Shown here in pieces: positions 34,982 through 44,641 of a DNA stretch of 64,000 nucleotides; the stretch's first letter is position 1; each line of letters begins with the position of its first letter. The notes under the pieces are model-generated. The model was given only the letters and a program-made list of their open reading frames with translations. It was not told the DNA's origin and made no database searches. The position numbers and the translations under genes are program-made. Origin of the DNA: Pseudomonadota bacterium (GTDB lineage: Bacteria > Pseudomonadota > Alphaproteobacteria > Micropepsales > Micropepsaceae); assembly GCA_016201105.1 (NCBI GenBank), contig JACQDN010000020.1:1-64000 (forward strand), given 5' to 3'.

Positions 34982-35074
34982 TGGCGGACAGAGAGGGATT
35001 CGAACCCTCGAGACGGCTCATCACCGTCTACACACTTTCCAGGCGTGCGCCTTCAACCGCTCGGCCATCTGTCC
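34982..35074 (-). tRNA. tRNA-Ser (anticodon GGA)
   Basis: On the minus strand the acceptor arms GGACAGA and TCTGTCC pair, then G and an encoded CCA follow (total about 93 nt). The T arm contains GGTTCGAATC, and the anticodon arm is CACGC-CTGGAAA-GTGTG with GGA in the loop. A long variable arm (GACGG...CCGTC) is typical of serine tRNAs. GGA reads UCC and UCU codons. Small reading frames that cross it are spurious. Confidence 0.97.
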
Positions 35075-35314
35075 ACACTCGGGCGTCGAAGCCCGAAGGC
35101 GCCGCGAATATAGCGGTGAAGCTCGGACTGCAAGCGCGAACACACTAGGAACATATTCTTGATCCAACTTTGAGGTTACCCGCTTCTCCAGACCCCTCTG
35201 AAGAACGCCCACACATTTCGAAGGTTGGGACATGGCCGCGGCCATCGGGGCAGCAATCAACCGGGACGCGAGCGATAATCTCAGGCTCAAATCATCCGAT
35301 CGCGACAGAATTGT

Positions 35315-37444
35315 TTACGCGCGACCTAGCCGCGTTCGCGCCGCGATCGTCGCGCGGGAGACTTCGATCAGCTCATCGTACGCAATGGGCGCCGACGCGC
35401 CTTGCTTGAGGCATTCCAAGGTGGCCCGGACGCAGGCCAGATGGCCTTTGTCCTGGTTGCGGGTCCGGAAAAATGAAAATCCTTTCACACCGAAGCCGCG
35501 CAGAACCCGAAAATTGTCGAGCTGCAGGATCTTTCCGCCCTGAAATACCTCGATGCGCTCTTTCGGAAAGCTGCGATGACCGTTCGCAAGATAGTGGATG
35601 GTAGCGATGCTGCCGTTCGCGAAGGAGAGCGAAATCGAAGCCGTATCGTGAAGCGACGCACTGCGCGGCGCGGCCGCTTCGGCGGAACGGACGTCCGAAA
35701 TCGCCGCGTTGGCGAGAAAGCGGGCGAGATCGATGAAGTGGCAGGCCTCGCCGAGGATACGCCCGCCGCCGACATCGGGATCTTGCGTCCAGTGATCGGC
35801 GGCGATCTCTCCGGCATTGACCGTGATGATGATGGACTTGGGTTCGCTGTCGTTCAAACACGCGAGAAGTCGCACGGTGTGCGGGGAAAAGCGGCGATTG
35901 AACCCCACCATCAAAAAAGCGTTTGAAGCGGCGCCATAGGCTGCTTCGATGCTCTCAAGCTGCTCTTCGGATATTGCCAGCGGCTTCTCAACGAAGACGG
36001 CCTTGCCCGCTTCAAGCGCCCTTACCGCAAACGACGCATGCGATTCATGCGGTGTTGCAACAACGACAAGATTCGTATCGATATCGGCGAAGATGGGCGA
36101 AGTATCGCTTGTTGCAATCTCGAATCCACTCTTCTTGCCGACCTTAACTGCGTTGACGCCTTTGCTCGAGGCGATTGAGCGCAACCGCGCGCCCGCTTGC
36201 TTGAAGGCAGGCGCCAAAACACGCGCGGCGAAATTTCCGGCACCGATGAAACTTACACCCGGCGAAGAAGTAACCTTCCCCGGCACAGCAGCGCGCAAGA
36301 CATATTCACGCGATGCGATGCGCTTTTGGGAATTCTCATCTGCCGGATAATCGAGGACGATGCCGAGGCTCTTGCCGCTCAGCAAGGCGCGATAGGCATC
36401 GGCGGCTTTATCGATCGCAAATTTGTGAGAGACAAGTGCGGCGACGTCGAGTTTTCGCGCGGCCATGAGATCGATGACCGCTTCAAAATTGCGTTGCTCT
36501 GTCCAGCGCACGAAGCCGATGGGATAGTCGCGCCCTTTGTCCTCGTATTCCGGATCGTAGCGCCCGGGTCCGTAAGAACATGACACCTGAAACGTCAATT
36601 CCTTCTCGTAAAAATCCGCGCGCGACAGTTCGAGACCGACGACGCCTACGAGCACGATGCGCCCGCGCTGGCGGCACATGGTAGCCGCGTTGTGCACGAT
36701 GTCGTTGCGCGATGTCGCGGCACAGATCAACACGGCGTCCGCGCCGCGGCCGCGCGAGAAACTTGTCGCCGCCTTCAACTGATCCTCGCTTTTCGAGAGG
36801 TCGACGGTTTCCGCTCCGAATGTTCTGGCGAGCGCCAAGCGGTCTGGATCCATATCTACGCCGAGCACCGCACAGCCGTTGGCGCGCAGGATCTGCACGG
36901 CGATCAACCCGATCAGGCCGAGACCCTGAACGACGATCCTTTCACCCAAGGTCGGTTGAAGCAGCCGGATGCCTTGTAGCGCTATGGCGCCGAGCACCGT
37001 GAATGCCGCATCGGAGTTGTCGACATCTTGGGGGATCCGCGCACAAAGATTGGCGGGCACAACGACGACTTCGGCGTGCGGACCGTTGGAAACGACACGG
37101 TCGCCGGGGCCGAAGCCGTGCACGCCCTCGCCGACCTCGAGCACCTCGCCGACATTGCAGTAACCCATCACCGTGGGCTGATCGAGTTTGGCGCGAACCG
37201 CTTCGATCGTGGGAGCCAGGCCATCGGTCCTGATCTTGGAAATGACATCGCGAACGCGCTCGGGCTGCTGCAACGCCTTCTGCAGATAATTGGCGCTTGC
37301 GAACTCCACCACCGCGCGCTCGGTGCCGGCCGAAACCAGCGACGTGCGTGTGCGAATCTTCAAATGGCCGGCGCGCACGCCCGGGACGGGAACGTCCAGG
37401 ACTTCCGTTTCGCCGTTCTTTAAATTCTGCAGGACCTGAAGCAT
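35315..37444 (-). CDS. Two-domain oxidoreductase: zinc-type dehydrogenase fused to Gfo/Idh/MocA oxidoreductase
   Basis: The product is 709 residues from the ATG at 37444. The N-terminal half is a medium-chain dehydrogenase with TSLVSAGTERAVVEFASANY, CNVGEVLEVGEGVHGFGPGDRV and a Rossmann motif VQGLGLIGLIAVQIL. The C-terminal half (from about residue 390) is a Gfo/Idh/MocA oxidoreductase with GVSFIGAGNFAARVL, VVATPHESHASFAVRALEAG and the catalytic EKPLA, plus GGGRILGEACHFIDLARFL. Such fused proteins occur in polysaccharide clusters next to heparinase-like genes and probably oxidise a sugar nucleotide at two steps. It is divergent from the Wzz gene. Confidence 0.9.
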   Translation of the reverse strand: MLQVLQNLKNGETEVLDVPVPGVRAGHLKIRTRTSLVSAGTERAVVEFASANYLQKALQQPERVRDVISKIRTDGLAPTIEAVRAKLDQPTVMGYCNVGEVLEVGEGVHGFGPGDRVVSNGPHAEVVVVPANLCARIPQDVDNSDAAFTVLGAIALQGIRLLQPTLGERIVVQGLGLIGLIAVQILRANGCAVLGVDMDPDRLALARTFGAETVDLSKSEDQLKAATSFSRGRGADAVLICAATSRNDIVHNAATMCRQRGRIVLVGVVGLELSRADFYEKELTFQVSCSYGPGRYDPEYEDKGRDYPIGFVRWTEQRNFEAVIDLMAARKLDVAALVSHKFAIDKAADAYRALLSGKSLGIVLDYPADENSQKRIASREYVLRAAVPGKVTSSPGVSFIGAGNFAARVLAPAFKQAGARLRSIASSKGVNAVKVGKKSGFEIATSDTSPIFADIDTNLVVVATPHESHASFAVRALEAGKAVFVEKPLAISEEQLESIEAAYGAASNAFLMVGFNRRFSPHTVRLLACLNDSEPKSIIITVNAGEIAADHWTQDPDVGGGRILGEACHFIDLARFLANAAISDVRSAEAAAPRSASLHDTASISLSFANGSIATIHYLANGHRSFPKERIEVFQGGKILQLDNFRVLRGFGVKGFSFFRTRNQDKGHLACVRATLECLKQGASAPIAYDELIEVSRATIAARTRLGRA

Positions 37445-37647
37445 GCAAATCACCCGCTCAAGGCTTGAAACAGCTTCGCGCGAGCCCTGTCAATGCGAGG
37501 TGGGATCTGCCTTTATTTTCCCCGGGTCTTATAGCGGGTTAGCGCTGGAGCGAGGCCGGTTCGCTGCCCAAAGATGTCATCTGTTTTGCCTTTTAGGGGG
37601 CGGCGAGGCTATTCATAGTCCCAGCCATCCGCCGGATCCGCCGCCGT

Positions 37648-38709
37648 ATGAACAATTTGCCGCCTAAAACGACTCTGTCGGTCTACGACGCCGGCGAGAT
37701 CGTGCCGCAACCGGCCGTGCCGATCGGCAAGCTTTTTGTGGCTGCCTGGCGCGCGCGCATGCTGACGCTATTCACCGTTCTTGTCTGCGTTCTGGGCGTA
37801 TTCCTGTATGTGCTGCTGCTGCGCCAGCCGACCTATTTGGCCACGGCAACCATTGGACCGGTTCCCAAATCGCTGAGCTCGGGGGGCCACGACCAGTTGG
37901 CGGCCCTGGCGGGCCTCGGGCTTGACGCCGATAGCGATCAGTTCAGCAAGTACCGCCAATTGCTCGACTCCACGCGGCTGGCCGCGCGCCTCGAACGCGA
38001 TCACGGCGTGCTGCATCACATCGTTCCGGGCTGGAACAGCGAGACCCACAGTTGGCAACATCCGTCGGATTTTATAGGCACGATCAAGCTGGGCGTTCGC
38101 GCTGTGCTGGGAATGCCGGCCTGGACGCCTCCGACGGCGGCCACGCTTTCCACGTTGCTGCAACAAAAGCTGAAAGTTAACTCGACCTCGAGCGGTATCG
38201 AACTCCTTGAGCGTCACGGGCAGATTTATACGGTCACCTATGAGTCCGGTGACCGCGACTATGCGATCCAGCTTCTCAACTGGATCTTGATGGACGCAGA
38301 CACGCTCGTTCGCGAAGACCAACTCACCACCACCGCGAACCGCATCATTTATCTCAAGAAGGAGATGGACCGCACGCCGCAGATCTATGTGCGCGACACG
38401 CTGCAGCAGATTCTCCTCGATCAGGAAAACTCCCTGATGACGCTGCAGGTCGACAAATACTATGCCTTCGACATGATCGATCCGCCCAACGCGGATACGA
38501 CGCCGTCCGGCCCCTCGGCGATGACGCTTCTGATCGCCGCCGTGTTCGGCGGTATCGCCGTGTCGCTTCTGATCATCTACATCTTATTCCGCCGCCGCGT
38601 TCAGATTGCGCGGACCGATGGCGGCGACCCGCTGGCGGAGCCGTTTCCCAATCCCTTCCATTGGATTGGCGCGCTTACCCACCGCTTGCGGAAAACAGCA
38701 GGAGATTGA
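37648..38709 (+). CDS. Wzz-like polysaccharide chain-length determinant
   Basis: The 353-residue product has two membrane helices flanking a periplasmic domain: TM1 near residue 40 (MLTLFTVLVCVLGVFLYVLLL) and TM2 near residue 290 (MTLLIAAVFGGIAVSLLIIY). 'QPTYLATATIGPVPKSLS' after TM1 and the mid-part 'YESGDRDYAIQLLNWILMDAD' fit the Wzz/PCP fold. Such proteins set modal length of O-antigen or capsule. The 40-residue cytoplasmic tail lacks a kinase domain, so this is a PCP-1 type protein. It heads a plus-strand operon with the UDP-sugar dehydrogenase and epimerase. Confidence 0.75.
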   Translation: MNNLPPKTTLSVYDAGEIVPQPAVPIGKLFVAAWRARMLTLFTVLVCVLGVFLYVLLLRQPTYLATATIGPVPKSLSSGGHDQLAALAGLGLDADSDQFSKYRQLLDSTRLAARLERDHGVLHHIVPGWNSETHSWQHPSDFIGTIKLGVRAVLGMPAWTPPTAATLSTLLQQKLKVNSTSSGIELLERHGQIYTVTYESGDRDYAIQLLNWILMDADTLVREDQLTTTANRIIYLKKEMDRTPQIYVRDTLQQILLDQENSLMTLQVDKYYAFDMIDPPNADTTPSGPSAMTLLIAAVFGGIAVSLLIIYILFRRRVQIARTDGGDPLAEPFPNPFHWIGALTHRLRKTAGD

Positions 38710-38741
38710 GCGTCTGTTAACGCGTGCCGTTCCATTCTGAG

Positions 38742-40049
38742 ATGGCCATGACACAACAAACCGTGAAATCGGGCACGCGCAGAATTGCCGTTGTGGGATT
38801 GGGCTATGTCGGCCTGCCCGTCGCGATCGCATTTGCCGAGAAATTTCCCGGCACGATCGGGTTCGACATCAGCGCGCGTCGCGTCAACGCCTTGCGCGCC
38901 GGCGAGGATTGGACCGGCGAAATCGAATCCGGGCGCCTGAAGAACTCCGGCCTGCATGTCACGTCCAACGCTGCGGACATGGGTGATGCGGACGTTTTCA
39001 TCGTCTGCGTGCCGACGCCTATTCATGAGGATCGCCGTCCGGATCTCACCCCGCTGCAATCGGCGTCCCAAACCGTCGGCAAGGTCCTGCGCAAAGGCGG
39101 CGTCGTCGTCTATGAGTCGACGGTCTATCCCGGCCTCACCGAAGAGGTTTGCGGCCCGATCGTGGCGAAATCCTCCGGCTTGAAGCAGGGCGTGGATTTC
39201 AAGCTCGGTTATTCACCGGAGCGCATCAATCCCGGCGACAAGGAGCACTCCTTCGAAAAGATCAAGAAAGTCGTAGCCGGTGAAGACGACGCCACCACCG
39301 ATCTTCTTTGCGAACTCTACGCCAGCGTGGTCACCGCCGGTGTTCATCGTGCCCCTTCGATCAAGGTCGCTGAAGCGGCGAAGGTGTTGGAAAACACCCA
39401 GCGTGATCTCAACATCGCACTGATGAACGAATTGGCGATCATCTGTGATCTTCTGGGCATTCGCACCAAGGATGTACTGGATGCCGCCGGCACGAAGTGG
39501 AATTTTCTCAAATTCAGCCCCGGCTTGGTGGGCGGGCACTGCATCGGCGTCGACCCCTATTATCTGACCAGCAAAGCCCAGGAACTCGGCTATCACCCCG
39601 AGGTCATTCTGGCGGGCCGGCGCATCAACGATACGATGGCTGCGCAAATCGCCCAGCGGCTGGTGCGCTCGCTTTCCGACTTGCCCCGTCCGCTGCGCGA
39701 GGCGAAGGTCAGCATCCTCGGTATCACTTTCAAAGAGAACGTACCCGACATCCGCAACAGCAAGATCCCCGACATCGTCAGGGAGCTGCGCAAGTTCGGA
39801 ATCGAGGCGCATATCGACGATCCGCTGGCCGATCGGGCCGAAGTGACGCACGAATACGGCTTAAACCTTTGCGGCCCATCGGCGTTGAAGGATTGCGATG
39901 CGCTGGTCCTGGCCGTCCCGCACCGCTCCTATCTGCAAGATGAGACACGGCTGTGGTCCATGCTGCGTGACGGAGGGGTTCTCGTGGATATCAAGTCGGC
40001 CATCAATCCAGGACGCGTTCCTCGTTCGCTGCGCTATTGGAGCCTGTAA
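38742..40049 (+). CDS. UDP-N-acetylhexosamine 6-dehydrogenase (WbpA/TviB/WecC-like)
   Basis: The product is 435 residues from the ATG at 38742. It has the NAD motif IAVVGLGYVGLPVAIAFAEK and the central FSPGLVGGHCIGVDPYY with the active-site Cys. LGITFKENVPDIRNSKIPDI and NAALMNELAII-like helices confirm the UDP-sugar dehydrogenase family. It oxidises C6 of UDP-GlcNAc, UDP-GalNAc or UDP-ManNAc to a uronate. With WecB in the same island, UDP-ManNAcA is one likely product. It is followed within 6 bp by the epimerase gene. The exact start is uncertain by a few codons (an ATG at 38748 is also possible). Confidence 0.92.
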   Translation: MAMTQQTVKSGTRRIAVVGLGYVGLPVAIAFAEKFPGTIGFDISARRVNALRAGEDWTGEIESGRLKNSGLHVTSNAADMGDADVFIVCVPTPIHEDRRPDLTPLQSASQTVGKVLRKGGVVVYESTVYPGLTEEVCGPIVAKSSGLKQGVDFKLGYSPERINPGDKEHSFEKIKKVVAGEDDATTDLLCELYASVVTAGVHRAPSIKVAEAAKVLENTQRDLNIALMNELAIICDLLGIRTKDVLDAAGTKWNFLKFSPGLVGGHCIGVDPYYLTSKAQELGYHPEVILAGRRINDTMAAQIAQRLVRSLSDLPRPLREAKVSILGITFKENVPDIRNSKIPDIVRELRKFGIEAHIDDPLADRAEVTHEYGLNLCGPSALKDCDALVLAVPHRSYLQDETRLWSMLRDGGVLVDIKSAINPGRVPRSLRYWSL

Positions 40050-40055
40050 GCAAAC

Positions 40056-41027
40056 ATGACCGTTCTCCTCACGGGCGCCGCCGGGTTCATCGGTTTTCAT
40101 GTGAGCAAGGCGCTGATGGCGCGCGGCGAAGACGTCGTCGGAATCGACAATCTCAACCCCTATTACGATCCTCGGCTGAAGCAGGCTCGGCTGGGGCAGT
40201 TGCAGGAGAATTCGCGCTTTCGATTTCACCAACTCGACGTTTCCGATCGCGACGGAATGCTGGGATTGGCGGGTGAGTATCCGCAGGCCAAAGCCATCAT
40301 CCACTTGGCGGCCCAGGCCGGCGTTCGTCACTCGCTGACCGACCCCTATGTCTACGTTCAGTCCAACGTCCTGGGGCAAGTCGTCATTCTGGAGCTCGCA
40401 AGGCTGCTGAAACCGCTCAAGCACGTCGTCTATGCAAGTTCGTCATCGGTCTATGGCGGCAACACCGAGCTTCCCTTCTCGGTCGATCAGCCGGTGGAGA
40501 AGCCCAATTCGCTGTACGCGGCGACCAAGCGCGCGGACGAACTGATCGCTTACACCTAGGCCCATCTCTACGGCATACCGGCGACGGGACTGCGCTTCTT
40601 CACCGTTTACGGGCCCTGGGGACGGCCCGACATGGCCGCGTTCCTGTTCACCCGCGCGATCCTTGCGGGCGAGCCGATCTCGGTCTTCAACAACGGCGAG
40701 ATGTGGCGCGATTTCACCTATATCGACGACATCGTGAACGGCGTCATCCGTGCCTTGGACCGCCCGTCGACAGCCACACCACCCGCCGCCATTTACAATC
40801 TGGGAAATCACAAATCTGAAAAGCTGCTGGATTTCATTGCGCTTCTGGAGAAGGCGGTCGGACGCGAGGCGCAAATCAAGCTTGAAACCATGCAACCGGG
40901 AGACGTGCCGGCGACCTACGCCGACATCGAAGCAAGCCGCCGCGATCTCGGTTTCGAACCGACGACGCCGATTTCCGTGGGTCTGCCGAAATTCGTGACG
41001 TGGTATCGCAGCTTTTACAACGATTGA
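40056..41027 (+). pseudogene. UDP-glucuronate 4-epimerase-like SDR, interrupted by one in-frame amber codon
   Basis: The reading frame runs from the ATG at 40056 to 41027 (324 codons, the normal family length) with one TAG at 40557-40559 (codon 168). Before it lie TVLLTGAAGFIGFHVSKALM and the catalytic YAATK (Tyr154, Lys158). After it the frame continues AHLYGIPATGLRFFTVYGPW, MWRDFTYIDDIVNG and AIYNLGNHKSEKLLDFI. The family usually has TYSHLYG or similar here, so a single change of a Tyr codon to TAG explains it. The N-terminal 167-residue fragment lacks part of the substrate pocket. Confidence 0.85.
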
Positions 41028-41068
41028 GCGGAATTGGAGCCGGTCAACTCACGTTTTTTGCTCGAGAT

Positions 41069-42361
41069 CTAGCGACGAACAATCACATGCCGCAGCGCCG
41101 AAGGAAGCAAAACTTCGAGCAACGGATGAAGGAGAAAGTACTGCCTGCCTGCAGCCCGCTGAACGCGCGGCACAATCGTTCCTCGCTGCAAGCCCTCGAT
41201 CGTATCGCACAAAAGCTGCGGCATGCTCCGCTCAATGGCATTGCGAAGCGCCGGAACGGAGGCGTAGTGAGCCGGATCCACCCGAATGCCGCTCAGAATC
41301 GGCCCGGTGTCCACGCCCTTGGCCATGAGATGGGTCGTCGCCCCAACGAGGTTTGGAACGCCTTCCAGAAGCGGCCATTCGACGACATCCATGCCTTTGT
41401 ATTGCGGCAGAATGCCCATATGGCAGTTGATGATGCCCAACCCGGCGCTTTGGATCGTGCGTTCCGAGATCAATCCGCCGCCCGTGAAGGCCACGCAAAA
41501 CACCTGCAGCTTTTGCAGCAATTCAACCGTGGCATCGCCATTGAAGTCATCGACGGCGTAACAAGGAATCCCGATCTGCCGCCCATACTCCTTTACGCTC
41601 ATCCCGGCCACGCCTAGCTCGCTCGCAAGCCCCGCGAGCGTTTGCGACGGGTCACCGGGATTCTCGGAACTTTGCAACACCAGCTTGCGCCAAACTTTCC
41701 AAAGGAGCTTTGCACCGCCGTGCATGCGAGATTCATGCAAGAACCGGCTGACGCCCAGCCGCCGCACGACAACGGCACGCACGGTTATCTTCGCGCGCGC
41801 GAGCAACGCCAAGGTCGACAAGGTGTAGAGGCTGCGCGGTTGAGGACAAAAGACCACGACGTCGAGTGACCCGGACTTCGGCACATCCAGACTCTCCGCT
41901 GTGGCCCACCCGGACTCGGAATCCACCGAAACTATATCGTCAAGCACGGGTCCATTGCGCAGACGTTCCAACAGATCGCGCACTGTAGACGCCGCAAAGC
42001 GGCCCGGGCGATTTTGATCTATCGCCGGCGCGGGATTTTCCCCCAAGTTCGCCGCATCGAGCGCCCACAACGCCGCGTTGAGATAGACGAGATCAGATCG
42101 CAGGCCACGGGCGGCGGCGGCACTCAGAGTGTCGGCAATGGCAGCAAGCGCCTGACGATAATGAGCCGCGCCGAATCGCTTGCGGGCCACGGACTTGAGA
42201 TCGGCGCGATTGATCTCCACGAAGCGGCGCAACTTTTCCACCCAATCCGATGCTGCCGAGGAGCGATGACCGTTCTGCCGCAAGGCAGAAGCGATCACCG
42301 CGCCAAGCGAAGGATCGAAACTTTCGATCCGCTTTGGAATTGGGGGAAGGTCTAGTTCCAT
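41069..42361 (-). CDS. Formyltransferase-domain protein with an extra N-terminal domain
   Basis: The 430-residue product starts at ATG 42361. An N-terminal part of about 160 residues has no domain I recognise, and a Rossmann-like stretch (SLDVVVFCPQPRSLYTLSTL) follows. The C-terminal part is a formyl-transferase N-terminal-type domain with FTGGGLISERTIQSAGLGII, NCHMGILPQYKGMD and HLMAKGVDTGPIL, which keep the catalytic Asn-x-His and Asp of the methionyl-tRNA formyltransferase group. Sugar formyltransferases (VioF, WlaRD type) use this fold to N-formylate amino sugars in O-antigens. It overlaps the upstream gene by 10 bp. Confidence 0.75.
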   Translation of the reverse strand: MELDLPPIPKRIESFDPSLGAVIASALRQNGHRSSAASDWVEKLRRFVEINRADLKSVARKRFGAAHYRQALAAIADTLSAAAARGLRSDLVYLNAALWALDAANLGENPAPAIDQNRPGRFAASTVRDLLERLRNGPVLDDIVSVDSESGWATAESLDVPKSGSLDVVVFCPQPRSLYTLSTLALLARAKITVRAVVVRRLGVSRFLHESRMHGGAKLLWKVWRKLVLQSSENPGDPSQTLAGLASELGVAGMSVKEYGRQIGIPCYAVDDFNGDATVELLQKLQVFCVAFTGGGLISERTIQSAGLGIINCHMGILPQYKGMDVVEWPLLEGVPNLVGATTHLMAKGVDTGPILSGIRVDPAHYASVPALRNAIERSMPQLLCDTIEGLQRGTIVPRVQRAAGRQYFLLHPLLEVLLPSALRHVIVRR

Positions 42362-43407
42362 TCGAGCGAACAGATGCTCGCGCGGCCGTCGAAGCCGCGC
42401 AACGCTTCCCCAAACAGGGCAAAACGTTGGCTGGATTGCGGACCGTCCGCAAATCCCAGCGCGCCGAATTTGAAATACGGCATGGGAAGGCCGTCCTTCT
42501 CGAATCTCGCTATTTCCGACCAGGTGTCGTTGTCGCGGCTGGCATAGAGATGTGCGTAGGTTGTTGCCACGCCGGCGCCCGGTTCGCACGTCGTCTGAAG
42601 AAGCGAAACACCGTCTTCGAGTGTCTTCACGTACCAGCCGGGGCCGGGAAATTCCCGCCCCTGTTCGAGCGCGCCGGTCGCCCGATCCATATGAACCAAT
42701 CGCGATCGCTCCAATTGCGTGTCCATGACCCACGAAATTCGCTCGCGCTCGAACAGCAGCGCGACGGTGCGCCAGACCTGCGTGCCGTCACCGAACCGTT
42801 CAACGTTCTTGAAATCGCGGTCCGCGCGATACAGATAGCACTCGTTCTTGAAATCGCCCGTGGGAATCCAAAGTGCATCCGAAAACGGGTCCGCGTAGAC
42901 GCCGTGAATATGCATGATGCTGCCCGCAGGAAACTCGTGCACGACATTCCACGACCGGCCGGCGTCTCTGCTCCCCCAAACGGGAACCGACGTGCGGCCC
43001 GGGTTCGCACAATATTCGCCAAAGAAAATGTCGGTTTCGTTGAGAATCGCAACTCCTTGATGGAGGGCGTTGCGACTCTGGCGCAGCGTTCCGGTGCGCA
43101 CTGGAGAGGCCATTTCGGGACTCCAGCGATACATGTTGCCCAGATAGAGAATGACTACGGCCTTTGCATCCTCCACAAACAAGGCATTTGCCTTGTCGGT
43201 TCGCAAGAGCCGCCGCGGAGCTCGAAACGCCGAGACGCTGCGCCGCAACGGGTCCAACGGCAAGGCAATGCGAAACTTCCGCCCTTGCATGCCCACAAGG
43301 AAATCCGGCGCACGGCTTTCGATGAAATCTCCCGTCTTGTTGTTCAGGACATGGATGATCTCCGAGCGCGGATCGTTCGCCGGACTCATGCGCAGCGCTG
43401 CGCTCAT
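42352..43407 (-). CDS. Beta-propeller-like protein of unknown function
   Basis: From the ATG at 43407 (GGAGAGGAGG ribosome site) the product is 351 residues. Repeated Asp-box-like blades include SRDAGRSWNVVHEF, YASRDNDTWSEIARFEKDG and WIPTGDFKNECYLYRAD, typical of sialidase/BNR propellers. No signal peptide is seen. No catalytic Arg triad of true sialidases can be assigned. Such proteins occur beside formyltransferases and WecB in some polysaccharide clusters. It is the middle gene of a minus-strand set: WecB upstream, the formyltransferase downstream (10-bp overlap). Confidence 0.65.
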   Translation of the reverse strand: MSAALRMSPANDPRSEIIHVLNNKTGDFIESRAPDFLVGMQGRKFRIALPLDPLRRSVSAFRAPRRLLRTDKANALFVEDAKAVVILYLGNMYRWSPEMASPVRTGTLRQSRNALHQGVAILNETDIFFGEYCANPGRTSVPVWGSRDAGRSWNVVHEFPAGSIMHIHGVYADPFSDALWIPTGDFKNECYLYRADRDFKNVERFGDGTQVWRTVALLFERERISWVMDTQLERSRLVHMDRATGALEQGREFPGPGWYVKTLEDGVSLLQTTCEPGAGVATTYAHLYASRDNDTWSEIARFEKDGLPMPYFKFGALGFADGPQSSQRFALFGEALRGFDGRASICSLEWN

Positions 43408-43465
43408 CCCTCCTCTCCGAGATCGATCATGGCGGGGTCTCACCCGATGAACCGGCGGGGCACAA

Positions 43466-44596
43466 TCAAGCAAGCGCCTTTCGCGCCCGCAGCCAACCCA
43501 AGAGGTGTGCAGCCAGCCGCTGGGCGGCGGCGCCGTCCCAACCTTCGGGTACACGCCCGGCCTTGCGCCCGCCCATGGCAGCCCGGGCTTCCTCGACGAT
43601 CCTGGCCGGATCGGTCCCGACGACGCGGTTGGTGCCCTCTTCCACGGTGATGGGGCGTTCCGTGTTCTCCCGCAACGTCAGACATGGGACACCTAGCGCC
43701 GTCGTCTCTTCCTGCAGACCGCCCGAATCCGTCAGCACCAAGCGAGCGTCTCTGATCAACCCCACCATCTCGCGATAAGAAACCGGAGTGGTCATCAACA
43801 CTTTGGGCAGCGTGCGCCCTAAATCGGCGATGCGTCCCGCGGTGCGGGGATGAACCGGAAAGATCACAGGACATTCGCTCGAGATTGTCTCGACGGCATC
43901 GAGAATCCCGGCAAAGGTCTTGGGCTCATCGACATTGGAAGGCCGATGCAGGGTCAACACGGCATATCCCCCAGACAGGCGCGGCAAGGCCTCCCGGCCG
44001 AAGCGCCTTTCCACCTGCTCCGCCGCCGGGACCGCATGCGGCAGCGCGGCGTGAAGGCTGTCGATCATCAGATTGCCGACGAAAACGACTTTGTCTTCGT
44101 CTATCCCTTCGCGCTGAAGATTGGCTTTGGCGGACTTCTCCGTCGTGTAGAGAATTTCCGAGATCTGATCGACCAAAACGCGATTGATTTCTTCCGGCAT
44201 CCGCCGGTCATAGCTGCGCAACCCCGCTTCGATATGGGCAACCGGAATATGCAGCTTCGACGCCGCCAGAGCGGCAGCCAACGTCGAATTGACGTCGCCG
44301 CACACGACGACGACGTCCGGAGTCAATTCCATGAGCAGCGGCTCCAGCCGCTCCATGACCCGGGCCGTTTGAACGGCGTGCGTGGCGGAACCCACCTCCA
44401 ACCGATGGTCGGGTTGCGGCACGCCCAGCTGTTCGAAAAAGCTCTCGCTCATCTCAGCGTCGTAGTGCTGACCGGTATGGACGAGCGTAACGGTCAATTC
44501 GCGATACGTGCGCAGTGCGCGCAGCGCCGGCGCCATCTTCATGAAATTGGGGCGAGCGCCGACGATACAAAGAACACGCATGGGAGGTGATACCAT
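43466..44596 (-). CDS. wecB: UDP-N-acetylglucosamine 2-epimerase (non-hydrolysing)
   Basis: The product is 376 residues from ATG 44596 (a shorter start at 44581 gives 371). Landmarks are VLCIVGARPNFMKMAPALRA near the N-terminus, HIEAGLRSYDRRMPEEINR and LTDSGGLQEETTALGVPCL. It interconverts UDP-GlcNAc and UDP-ManNAc, the first step to ManNAcA-type sugars. With the UDP-sugar dehydrogenase at 38742 it could make UDP-ManNAcA for an antigen. It is the first gene of a minus-strand run with the propeller and the formyltransferase. Confidence 0.94.
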   Translation of the reverse strand: MVSPPMRVLCIVGARPNFMKMAPALRALRTYRELTVTLVHTGQHYDAEMSESFFEQLGVPQPDHRLEVGSATHAVQTARVMERLEPLLMELTPDVVVVCGDVNSTLAAALAASKLHIPVAHIEAGLRSYDRRMPEEINRVLVDQISEILYTTEKSAKANLQREGIDEDKVVFVGNLMIDSLHAALPHAVPAAEQVERRFGREALPRLSGGYAVLTLHRPSNVDEPKTFAGILDAVETISSECPVIFPVHPRTAGRIADLGRTLPKVLMTTPVSYREMVGLIRDARLVLTDSGGLQEETTALGVPCLTLRENTERPITVEEGTNRVVGTDPARIVEEARAAMGGRKAGRVPEGWDGAAAQRLAAHLLGWLRARKALA

Positions 44597-44641
44597 CTCA
44601 ACACTCACCCAAATTGCCGCCCGCGTTCGAATGCTCTAGAA

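Noticed and set aside
34826..35148. Several short reading frames over the tRNA-Ser region
   Set aside because: They overlap a complete tRNA gene and carry no conserved sequence.
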